Shown in pieces: positions 10,922-19,904 of a stretch of DNA of 64,000 bases. Position 1 is the first letter of the stretch; every line of letters starts with the position of its first letter. The position numbers and the translations under genes were made by a program. The notes below the pieces were generated by a model that worked only from the letters and a program-made list of their open reading frames with translations, searched no databases and was not told the DNA's origin. This DNA comes from Monoplex corrugatus (Eukaryota > Mollusca > Gastropoda > Littorinimorpha > Ranellidae), in contig JAPXFY010000031.1 of assembly GCA_030674185.1 (NCBI GenBank), forward strand, positions 40,643,532-40,707,531. Reading direction: 5' to 3'.

Positions 10922-11268
10922 ATTTCATCCTTGTTAATACTATTGTTATATACTTGTTTCATCCTTGTTAATACTATTGTTATATACTTGTTTCATCCTT
11001 GTTAATACTATTGTTATATACTTGTTTCATCCTTGTTAATAGTATTGTTATATACTTGTTTCATCCTTGTTAATAGTATTGTTATATACTTGTTTCATCC
11101 TTGTTAATACTATTGTTATATACTTGTTTCATCCTTGTTAATAGTATTGTTATATACTTGTTTCATCTTTGTTAATAATATTGTTGTATACTTGTTTCAT
11201 CCTTGTTAATAATATTGTTGTATACTTGTTTCATCCTTGTTAATAGTATTGTTATATACTTGTTTACC
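10922..11268. repeat. 34-bp minisatellite beside an exon acceptor
   Basis: About ten copies of TTTCATCCTTGTTAATACTA plus TTGTTATATACTTG, some with AGTATTG for ACTATTG. On the minus strand it lies immediately 5' of the exon at 10732-10910, and each unit carries ACAAGGATGAAA, the same string that borders the exon. Confidence 0.95.
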
Positions 11269-11873
11269 ATCATGATTATCATGATCAGGGCTTAAAACGG
11301 GAGGAAAAAACCACTGAAACTAGGGGGGTCCGGGGGCATGCTCCCCTGGGAAATTTTTTTAAAAACCAAGTGTAAATCTATGCCATTTCGCGCTTTCTGG
11401 ACATAATTTCAAGAGATATTTAGTGCATAAAAATTACTGTAAACATAATTATTACAGGAAGATATATTTGGGAAAAGGGGAGAAAGGGTTAAAAACATAA
11501 TAATAAAATGAACATTCACCTTTTAACTTGAGTGTTTTACAGTTGTTCACCAACTGTAGTCTTCGGATGAAATCTCACTTCTTGGGTTGCTCAATAAGTT
11601 TCACTTTTCAGGTTTAAATGGTCACACAATATCAAGTTTGAAGTTGGAGCACACAAAGTCAGTAATTGCATCAAACACTTTTAAAGTTCAGTCTCAAATA
11701 ACAGAGATCAACTTTTTTTTCTTTTTTTTGACAAACCGAAATCGCGGAATTCCGCCCAGACGCGGAACGTTTTAAACCCTGCATTATAGTCATCACACTC
11801 ATTATGTGGTTCTGTAGAAAATTTACCATATCATCATCATCCTCTATCAATATTTTTGTAGCATATCAGGGGA
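11269..11873. other. Intronic stretch without recognised gene
   Basis: Lies within the coiled-coil gene between exons 10732 and 13762. Mostly AT-rich unique-looking sequence with a T-rich tract near 11712-11727. No exon-like frame with good splice sites was found on either strand. Confidence 0.6.
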
Positions 11874-12200
11874 ATGTCTCATCTGTCTCACCTGTCGGCG
11901 TCACCACGTTCAGTGTTGGCCGCTTCACTCTTTGAACCGCCACTCTCTTCCAAATGGCTCTGTCTTGACTTTTGTGGACAATCTTCTATAATATCTCGGC
12001 CACTGATGTTGGTTATATTCTCGATGCGTGAGATTGAAGGTCTGCTTTTCTTTTTTTTTTCCCCTCTGTTTTTGCTTGAAAAATGGTTGCCATGAGGTCT
12101 GTGTTCTTGCTACGTGACACATGGCCAATGTATTTAAGTCTTCTTTTGTTGATGTCTGCTAGAAATTTCGCTAGCAATTCCGGGGAATGTATGGGCAGAA
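11874..12200 (-). mobile_element. RTE-like LINE 3' fragment (same family as 4544)
   Basis: The reverse complement ends GACGCCGACAGGTGAGACAG, identical to the 3' end of the copy at 4544-5118. It encodes RRLKYIGHVSRSKNTDLMAT and FQAKTEGKKKR, corresponding to KLKYVGHAIRNERTDLMSTV and LQGKVEGKRNR there. Frame-broken and short. Confidence 0.75.
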
Positions 12201-12245
12201 ACATGGTGCATCTCCATTAACAATAAGAAGTTTTGTACAACATAC

Positions 12246-12742
12246 CGGGGGCTCTTTCAGTATAAATAGTATCCCCATCTTCTGGAAATTCTGTGCTAGA
12301 AATTTCCTCTTTTCAGTCACTCGCTTTGTTTCTGCCTTGTTCCTTTGCTTTCTGTCATTTCTTCTTGTCATTTTCTGCCACGCTGGTCCATTCACCTGTA
12401 TGTGTTCGATAAAGTCTTACGTACTTTTTCTTAGGATTGATAATTGGGTAGGCTACATATATTAAGTGCATTTTGGCTCTAGGGAGGTGAGATATGCGGA
12501 AGCAATTTTAGGTAATTTAGGCCTGTTTTTATATGTTTGGTGTCCAAGTTAGGTATGCTTAAATTTGTATTCAGGTGTTTTTATTGTTTTACATCCCCTT
12601 AGATCATGTGCGTGAATGCATTGACATGTGTACATGATTTTCTTTTTGTCCTTTTTCCTGTTGAAGCTTTTGTGTGTTTTGAAACGGTTATAGCCGTGAT
12701 ATGGCTCTACGCAGTCGGCTGAGCTTTCAACAACAATTCACC
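12246..12742 (+). repeat. Unclassified dispersed repeat (copy 1)
   Basis: First of about eight copies of a ~550-bp interspersed family. Landmarks in this orientation: GGGGGCTCTTTCAGTATAAA, GGAAATTCTGTGCTAGAAAT, CTGGTCCATTCACCTGTATG, AAGTCTTACGTACTTTTTCT, GATATGCGGAAGCAATTTTA and CTACGCAGTCGGCTGAGCTT, then AACAACAATTC. No protein, tRNA promoter or long terminal repeat was seen. Confidence 0.85.
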
Positions 12743-12838
12743 TTGTTGACCAAACAGAAGGCCGGCAACATCACGCGTGGAGAAACCTCTTAGTAAGGAT
12801 GAAGACTATTACTGTCAATATATCGGCCAGCACGCAGT

Positions 12839-13680
12839 TCTTCAATTCTCCAGTTGAGCGTTCAGTTGCTTACCCTGGTCTATGAGTGATGATGATGACG
12901 ATGACGATGACGATGATGATAACGACAATACCGACAATGACAAGGATGATGACGATGGTAATGACAGTAATGACATTGACGACGAAGGTGATGATAATGA
13001 TGGCGACAACAACAATGACGACAACAAATATGATGATGATGATGTTGACAGCGAGGAAGACAACCACGACGACAATAATGACTAAGATGATGATGTCGAT
13101 GACGACGACGATGACAATAATGACGATGATCAGATCAGTACCATGCAGTTCTTTAAACTGTGTGTCACACTCTTTCTCCAAGCTGAGCGTGGAGTTGCAT
13201 CACGCTATCTATGAGTGATGATAATGACGATAACACTGATGATGTTGATAATGATGATGATGACGACAACGATGGTGATGCTGCTGCTGATGATGACGAA
13301 GACAACGACAACGACGACGATGATAATGATGGCGACAGCGCCACCGATATGATGACGACGACGATGATGATGACAATGATAATCAGAGCATTCACCGTGT
13401 GACGCTCTTTCTCCAGCTGAGTGTGGAGTTGCATCGCCTTGTCTACGAGTGATGATAATGACGACGATGATGATAACGACCATGATGATACTGACGATGA
13501 CCACAATGGTGACGATGATGAAGACGACGACGATGATGATAATGACGATGATGGTAATGACAATGACGACGATGATAAAAAAAAATTTAGACCACTCACT
13601 GGTGCAGTTCTTTACACAGTTTGATACAGTCTTTCTCCAACTGAGAACTGCTTCACCTTCTCTATGCGTGATAACGACGA
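12839..13680 (-). repeat. Tandem array: 3' edge of coiled-coil exon plus (GAT)n
   Basis: Four partial copies (about 12839-12880, 13141-13215, 13380-13445, 13600-13670) of the last ~20 codons of the exon at 13762-14023, each followed on the minus strand by a long imperfect (ATC/GTC)n run. The copy at 13141 reads AACTCCACGCTCAGC then TTGGAGAAAGAGTGTGA and AAAGAACTGCATG; the exon has GTCCACGCTCAGC, TGGAGAAAGAGTGTGAAG and AAAGAACTGCACG. The aspartate-, serine- or methionine-rich open frames here are microsatellite readings, not genes. Confidence 0.85.
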
Positions 13681-13761
13681 CAATGATGATGATGATGATG
13701 CTGACAATGATGAAGGCAATAACGACGATGACGATGATGGTGATAATCAGAGACCTCTCAC

Positions 13762-14023
13762 CGTGCAGTTCTTTAGACAGGTCTTCACACTCTTTCTCCA
13801 GCTGAGCGTGGACTTCTTTCACCTTGGCGCGCTCGATCTCCAGGTGCGAGATCTCCTCCTTCAGCTGCCGGTTCTCCTCCAGCTGCCTGCCGTAGCTGTG
13901 GTTTGCCACCTCCTGCCTCTTGACCACCTTGTCCGGGCCGATCACGTGCATGTTGGCCATCTGACGGTTCTGGACTTTCAGCTTGAGCTGGGTCTCCTTC
14001 ATCTCCTTGTCGGCCTCTTTCTC
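13762..14023 (-). CDS. Coiled-coil protein gene, exon 3 of those seen
   Basis: 262 nt between the acceptor CCCGTCCCCTTCCCCAG/GAG and the donor CTGCACG/GTGAGAGG, both strong. It enters in phase 0 from the exon at 18045 and leaves one base into a codon. Sequence begins EKEADKEMKETQLKLKVQN, continues through HVIGPDKVVKRQEVANHSYG, and ends with heptad-like QLEENRQLKEEISHLEIERA and VHAQLEKECEDLSKELH, a long amphipathic coiled coil. No catalytic motif. The short central HVIGPDKVVKRQEVANHSYG segment is the least coil-like and may be the most useful for identifying the family. Codon choice is GC-rich relative to the AT-rich introns, consistent with a real exon. I cannot name the gene. Confidence 0.82.
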
Positions 14024-14084
14024 CTGGGGAAGGGGACGGGGAAAATAAAGATACAGCAACAACAACGACCACAACGCCACCAGT

Positions 14085-14480
14085 CACCGTGGTGTAGTGG
14101 TTAGCGCAACGGACTATTGACTGGAAAGGTTGCGGGTTTGAATCCCCATCAGTTCCCGACAAAACTATAATTATCACTGAGGAATTTTTAGGCTCTAACC
14201 GGCTCCTACCCAGAGTTGGGTGAGCTATGGGCCCATTGGGAAGACTTGGGACCACACAGTCGAGTCTCATCCACTTCATGGATGCGTCATTGAGGGTGTT
14301 GCTCAAATCTTCTGACCAGCACCGCAGGTGTCTGTATATCTCGGGCCTGGTTGGTGCCAGGATATATTATGATAGTAAGCGTAGGGTACAGCCCTGTCAC
14401 GCGGTCCCAATCCTAGATGGAATTCCACAGCATCATGATTATAATTCTCATCGACATCATCATCATCATCATCATCGCTT
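14085..14480 (+). mobile_element. tRNA-derived SINE with (ATC)n tail
   Basis: The head GTGGTGTAGTGGTTAGCGCA is a strong A-box match and GGGTTTGAATCCCC a strong B box, spaced as in a tRNA. A body of about 300 bp with no open frame follows, ending in (ATC)n at about 14450-14476. It lies in the intron upstream of exon 13762-14023 and is not a functional tRNA gene. Confidence 0.8.
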
Positions 14481-14864
14481 TGTAAAAACTTGTGTCAGCT
14501 TCTGTCGCCGTTAAGGTGGCGAAGAAAATGGGACGAAAAAAAAAAAAAGATAAGCACAAAGGTAACCTGAGTGCAATGATCCTAAACAAAAACAAACAAA
14601 CGAACAAAACAAACAAACAAACAAAAAAACAAGGCGACAACAACAAACACACTAACAACGCTCGTCTGAAGCACGTATATGAATCGTCACCGTCACCGTC
14701 GCCGTCACCGATCCCTTAGACTGGCCGTCCGTCGGGGCGCCTCCGGAGACTTGACAACAACCTTTCTCCACTCCTCCCTGCTCTCCGCTTTCCTTAGGGT
14801 ATCCCTCAGTATTTGAATAGACGTTGTTAAAAGAAATGACGAACGAACACTAACAACATTCTGT

Positions 14865-14957
14865 TGTCCTTGTTAGTGTCCGTTTCAGCGCTTAGATTTG
14901 ATTTTATCAAGATTTTGCGCTATATAAATATTGTAATTATTATTATTATTATAAGGT
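14865..14957 (+). mobile_element. SINE-type 3' tail
   Basis: TTTTGCGCTATATAAATATT followed by (ATT)n. GCGCTATATAAAT with an ATT-repeat tail is, from memory, a common 3' end of SINEs in many animals. The head was not recognised. Confidence 0.45.
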
Positions 14958-15009
14958 AAGGTCTCTGGCTTTGGAATAAATTCCAGCTGCACTGACGCCA
15001 TTCAAGCCA

Positions 15010-15506
15010 TGTCATGGAGAGTATCCTGAATGACGAAGGCATAAGTTATTAACCCTTTAACTTCCACACCCTATCCACCAACTACAAAAACTGACTCCTT
15101 CACCCTATTCACGAGCTTCTTGCAGGAAGCTGGTGGATAGGGTGAGGGGGTCAAAGGGTCAAGTTTTTACTTTCCTAGCATGGTTGACAATGCAGGATGC
15201 GAGTGAACAGGGTGCAGAGTCAAAGGGTTAAGTTTTTGCTTTGTTAGCACGGTTGACAATGCAGGACGGTAGTAAACACGGTGCGGAACTCAAAAGGTTA
15301 AAGCCGTGTCATGGAGAGTATCCTGAATGACGAAGGCATAAACCTTAACTCTTTGACTCCCGTACTCTCTCCACCAAAAAAACTCAGCTCTTTGACTCCC
15401 TCACTCGATCCACCAGCTTCCTGCAGGAAGACTCAAAGGGTTAAATTTTTGCTATGGTTGACAATGCAGGATGCTAGTGGACAGGGTGCGGGAGTCCAAG
15501 GGTTAA
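15010..15506. mobile_element. Tandemly duplicated TTAA-flanked foldback MITEs
   Basis: Two MITE-type segments, 15049-15301 and 15345-15506, each bounded by TTAA. Ends resemble TTAACCCTTTGACTCCC and its reverse complement, with GCTTCTTGCAGGAAGCTGG-type palindromic cores and GTTGACAATGCAGGA repeated inside. Each segment is preceded by the same ~35-bp flank, including GTCATGGAGAGTATCCTGAA, so flank plus MITE was duplicated as a unit of about 297 bp. Confidence 0.75.
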
Positions 15507-15656
15507 TCCTGCACGTCTGGTTCTGGTTCAGGTTCAGGTTCATGTTGCTTATAGCTCACGTCTGCCCCGTGTGTTGACAGTCTTGAAGTCCTATGTAACA
15601 TATGAGTTTATGTTATCTCTGTATCACTGTCACCTTCCCACAGCCCCCACCCCCCT

Positions 15657-16232
15657 CCGTGGGGGGTGCCGGGGCTCTTTCAATACAAGTAGTATCCCCA
15701 CCTTCTGGAAATTCTGTGCTAGAAATTTCCTGTTTTCTGTCACATTCTTTGTTTCTGAATTGTTCCTTTGCTTTCTGTCCTTTCTTCCTATCATTTTCAG
15801 CCTTGTTGGTCCATTCACCTGTATGTGTTCGACAAAGTCCTATGAACTTTCTCTTAAGATTGATAATTGGGTACATACATGTACATTAAGTACATGTTTT
15901 GGCTCGAGTAATGAGATGCAGAAGTAATCTTAGGAAATTTAGGCCCTTTCTATATATGTTTTGGTGTCCATAGTACGTTCAAATTTGTATTCAGGTATGT
16001 TTTTTTTTAATCCCCTGTGTGAAAAATTGGACGGAGTGGTCAACGCCAGGAGCACCTCTTAAAATTATGTGCAAGAATGCATTGATATGTGTACTTAATT
16101 TTCTTTTCCTTTTTTTTTATATATATATATTTTTTTTTTTGGAGTGTTATTTATGTCTTGAAACGATTATGGCCCTGATATGTGTCTACGCAGTCGGCTG
16201 GGCTTTAAACGAAAATAACAGTAACAGTATCA
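15657..16232 (+). repeat. Unclassified dispersed repeat (copy 2)
   Basis: Same landmarks as the copy at 12246: CGGGGCTCTTTCAATACAAG, GGAAATTCTGTGCTAGAAAT, GGTCCATTCACCTGTATGTG and CTACGCAGTCGGCTGGGCTT, followed by TAAACGAAAATAACAGTAAC. A T/AT-rich tract is inserted at 16105-16140. Confidence 0.88.
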
Positions 16233-16261
16233 GTCTGTCACTAGAACAATATATGTTATAT

Positions 16262-16602
16262 TGCCATGAGAGTTCCATGGACAGCAAAGAAAACAAACGA
16301 GACAGTCTTGATGGAGGCAGACACAAGTAGATCACTCATAAGGAACATTAGGAAATGACAGGAAACATTTATGGGCCATTTTATGAGGAAAGGGGAATTA
16401 GAGCATCTGGTCACAACAGGAAAGCTGGAGGGAAAGACAGCACCAGGTCGACCCAGGGAGAAAATATTGGACGGACTTGCAGGGTGGCTGCGGACAGAGA
16501 GGGTAGAAGAAGTGCTTGCGGCAACAAGGAATAGGTACATATGGAGAGCCATGATCGCCGACGCCATGCGGCAGGGCACATGATGATGATGATGATGATG
16601 AT
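16262..16602 (+). mobile_element. RTE-like LINE fragment with (GAT)n tail
   Basis: Starts at AGAGTTCCATGGACAGCAAAG-like sequence and runs to GCCATGCGGCAGGGCACATG and (ATG)n. It corresponds to the last ~330 bp of the copy at 5612. It lies in the intron between exons 13762 and 18045. Confidence 0.88.
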
Positions 16603-16789
16603 GCCATGAAATGTATACATCAATAATTAAAGTTATAAAGAAACGGAAAGGCGCTGAAAACACATACAGCCCCGTTGTAAAAACTGACCTCGTCAACGTT
16701 CTATACAATCACATCACAGAAATGACCCCCCCCCCCCCCCCCAATCCCCAGTTAATACGACACATAGCCTCTTCTGCAGACAAACAAGA

Positions 16790-16994
16790 TTAACCCTTTG
16801 ACTCCCACACCCTATCACCAACAGCAAAAACTTAACTCCCTGCGGGAAGCTGTTGGATAGGGTTAGGGAATCCAAGGGTTAAGTTTTTGCTTTGCTAGAA
16901 TGGTTGATGGTACAGGATGCTGGTGAGCACAGAGTAAAGGAGTCAGAGGGTTAATGTTCCAATCATTGTGATGGTACAGGAGTCAAAGGGTTAA
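16790..16994. mobile_element. TTAA-flanked foldback MITE
   Basis: Begins TTAACCCTTTGACTCCCACA and ends GAGTCAAAGGGTTAA. The centre has ACTCCCTGCGGGAAGCTGTT, part of an inverted repeat with CACCCTATCACCAACAG. An additional internal end, GAGTCAGAGGGTTAA, lies at about 16940-16954. Confidence 0.75.
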
Positions 16995-17039
16995 ATCCCC
17001 ATCTCTATTATCCCAACTCATCCAGTCTATCCTCCACCC

Positions 17040-17282
17040 CCACCCCACCCCATATTACACATACACACGCACGTACACACACACGTGCACGCACGCACAC
17101 ATACAGACACACATAAGCACACATACGCACGCACACACACACACACACACGCATGAACATACATACACACACACATTCAGAGTTCCAGACAGAATATCTT
17201 TTCATATACACTTACACACACACATACACCAACACACACATACATACACCCACACGCATGCACACACACACACACACACTCA
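17040..17282. repeat. CA-rich microsatellite with exon-flank copy
   Basis: Imperfect (CA)n. At about 17176-17200 it contains TTCAGAGTTCCAGACAGAAT, a diverged copy of the intron flank just beyond the donor of the exon at 18045. Confidence 0.7.
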
Positions 17283-17659
17283 TCATCATTACTGTATGAA
17301 TTTTTTGTTAGCCTGTCAAAAAGTCCTATAGCGAATTACCTTTAAAATGTTATTTGACTTGTTCACTGTTGTGATTAGTCAATTATTAGTTTTATTTTTT
17401 TCTTCGTTTCTTCCAGATATTTATCAATTTTGTTTGTTAGTTTGTTTGTTTAAATCGTTAATTATGGTAACATTATTTGTTAGTTTTACCTTCCCCTCTT
17501 CAAAACAGTTGTTTTCTGGATCATCTTTTCTCAAATTCAAAATTGACAATTTTCAAATATTCTCTTTACTCCTCCTCTATCACCCCCTCCCCCTTTTTTT
17601 TTTTTTTTTTTGTGTGTGTCTAAAATCACTTTAGTGAATAGACATTAAATCAAAGACCA

Positions 17660-17786
17660 CCACACACACACACACTCAGAGAGCCAGACAGAATATCTTC
17701 ACACACTCACACACCAACACACACATACATACACCCACACGCATGCACACACACACACACACACTCAGAGAGCCAGACAGAATATC

Positions 17787-17849
<63 letters not shown>

Positions 17850-17882
17850 ACACATACACACAACACACACACAAACACACAT

Positions 17883-17919
<37 letters not shown>

Positions 17920-18040
17920 TATACATATATATATATATATATACATATATACATATATACATATATATATATCATCATCATCATGTATGTATATATACAC
18001 ATTCACACACACATATTCAGAAGGCCAGAGAGAACATCTT
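17660..18040 (-). repeat. Array: intron flank of an exon donor plus CA/TA microsatellites
   Basis: The intron after the donor at 18045 reads (minus strand) GTGAAAGATGTTCTCTCTGG then CCTTCTGAA. Copies at about 17675-17705 and 17762-17792 read GAAGATATTCTGTCTGGCTC, and another lies near 17176. Each is followed by a CA or TA repeat (17790-17890; 17885-17970). This is the same combination as in the arrays at 9120 and 12839: gene-edge sequence plus microsatellite. Confidence 0.75.
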
Positions 18041-18044
18041 TCAC

Positions 18045-18228
18045 CTTTACGCGCACAAGGGATAACTCATCACGGATTCTTTTGACCTCGGAGACACCCA
18101 TGTCTTGACACTGCATGTTCTCCAGGAGGACCTCCTGGTGTCTCTCATCCTCCTTCTTAAAGCCGTCAGAGTTGGCCACGTGCAGGTCCCACTTTCGGCC
18201 TGCCTGTTCGTTGTTCAACACCTTCATC
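18045..18228 (-). CDS. Coiled-coil protein gene, exon 2 of those seen
   Basis: 184 nt between the acceptor TAATCCACTTAG/GATGAAGG and the donor GTAAAG/GTGAAAG. The first G completes the split codon AT/G left by the exon at 23469-23694, giving methionine; it ends on a codon boundary, matching the phase-0 start of exon 13762. Sequence: [20 protein letters not shown], then [20 protein letters not shown] and [14 protein letters not shown], which is charged, helical and coiled-coil-like. It is the only unit in the region in which this exon is complete; the 5' half is copied several times upstream at 18304-19615. The first ~14 codons are nearly invariant between exon and copies, whereas the 3' half is unique. 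Confidence 0.8.
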
Positions 18229-18239
18229 CTAAGTGGATT

Positions 18240-19064
18240 AGACAGACAGATGGTGATGGTGATGGTGATGGTGATGGTGGTGGTGGTGGTGATGATGATG
18301 ATGATGATGAAGCCGTCAAACAGGTCCCACTGTCGGCCTGCCTGTTCGTTGTTCAGCACCTTCATCCTGAGGGGACTGGATAAACAGATGATGATGATGA
18401 TGATGATGGTGATGGCGATGATGGTGGTGGTGGTGGTGATAATGATGATGACGATGATGGTGGTGATGACGACGACGACGACAACGATGATGATGACAAT
18501 GATGATGATGGTGATGAAGATGGTGATGATGACGATGATGGTGGTGATGATGATGACGACGACGACAACGATGATGATGACAATGATGATGATGATGGTG
18601 ATGAAGATGAAGATGAAGATGATGATGATGAAGCCGTCAGACCTGGCCACCTGCAGGTCCCACTGCTGGCCTGCCTGTTCGTTGTTCAGCACTTTCATCC
18701 CGAGGGGATTGGACAAACAGATGGTTATGGTGGTGGTGGTGCTGGGGGTGGTGACGACGAGGACGAGGACGAGGACGACGACGATGATGATGATATTGAT
18801 GATGATGATGAAGAAGAAACCGTCAGATCTGGCCACGTGCAGGTCCCACTGCTGACATGATGATGATGATGATGAGGAGGAGGATGATAACGACGACAAC
18901 GACGACGATGATGATGATGATGCCGTCAGATTTGGCCACCTGCATGTACCACTGCTGACATGATGATGATGATGGTGGTGGTGGTGGTGGTGGTGGTAAT
19001 GAAGAAGAAGAAGAAGAAGAAGAAGAAGAAGAAGAAGAAGAAGAAGAAGAAGAAGAAGAAAGAA

Positions 19065-19115
<51 letters not shown>

Positions 19116-19700
19116 GAAGAAAGAAAGAAAGAAAGGAAGAAAGAAAGGAAGAAGAAAAAGAAGAAGAAGAAGAAGAAGAAGAAGAAGAAGAAGAAGAAGA
19201 AGAAGAAGAAGAAAGAAGAAGAAGAAGAAGAAAAAGCCGTCAGATTTGGCCACCTGCATGTCCCACTGCTGACATGATGATGAAGATGATGATGACGACG
19301 ACGATGACGACGACGACGATGATGAGATGATGATGATGATGATGATGCCATCAGATTTGGCCACGTGCAGGTCCCACTGTTGTCCTGCCTGTTCGTTGTT
19401 CAGCACTTTCATCCTGATGGGACTGGAGAAACAAGATAGTAATAACGACGATGATGATGATGATGATGACGACGACGATAATGATGTCGACGACGACAAG
19501 GACGATGAAGATGACGACGACGACGATGATGACGACGACAACTACGACGATGATGACGATGAAGACGAAACAAACAGACCTGGCCCGCGAAGGCGTCCCA
19601 CTGCTGGGGTGTATGAAGATGGCAAGAAGACGACAAAGAAGATGACAAAGAAGAGGACAGAAAAGACTATGGTCGGCCAGACGCTTGGTCAGAGGGTGGA
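18240..19700 (-). repeat. Array: 5' edge of a coiled-coil exon (with acceptor) plus (GAT)n
   Basis: On the minus strand, units at about 18304-18390, 18630-18722 and 19345-19435 contain an intron end, an acceptor position and [15 protein letters not shown] (or AGQQWDL) before dissolving into (ATC)n. Shorter pieces with only the WDL-region sequence lie at about 18815-18858, 18922-18962, 19236-19275 and 19580-19615. The acceptor AG is kept in the units at 18304 and 19345 but is GG in the unit at 18630. The real exon is 18045-18228. Long serine-, isoleucine- or methionine-rich frames here are microsatellite artefacts. Confidence 0.85.
19002..19236. repeat. (GAA)n / (GAAA)n microsatellite
   Basis: Pure GAA and GAAA repeats flanked on both sides by exon-edge copies of the array at 18240-19700. 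Confidence 0.97.
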
Positions 19701-19904
19701 AACAGAAAGCTTACCACCCTGATGGTGATTGGAAACTGAAAATAGGTTACATGTATATATGTTATCAATACGCTGTATGTACACATTTCATCCATGTTAT
19801 TTTCTACACTGGAAACCGTAATAGGCTAAATGTACATATTTTACCAAGGTGTCATTTTCTATACGGTGCACAATTTTAGCATATATTGGAAATTGAAACA
19901 TAAG

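Noticed and set aside
12842..13600. Asp-, Ser-, Met- or Ile-rich open frames
   Set aside because: Translations of (GAT)n-type microsatellites.
14090..14160. Functional tRNA gene
   Set aside because: The tRNA-like head continues into a ~300-bp body and (ATC)n tail, typical of a SINE.
18003..19541. A 512-codon minus-strand open frame with poly-Ser, poly-Phe and poly-Ile
   Set aside because: It joins one real exon (18045-18228) with exon fragments and GAA/GAT microsatellites; only the exon portion is supported.
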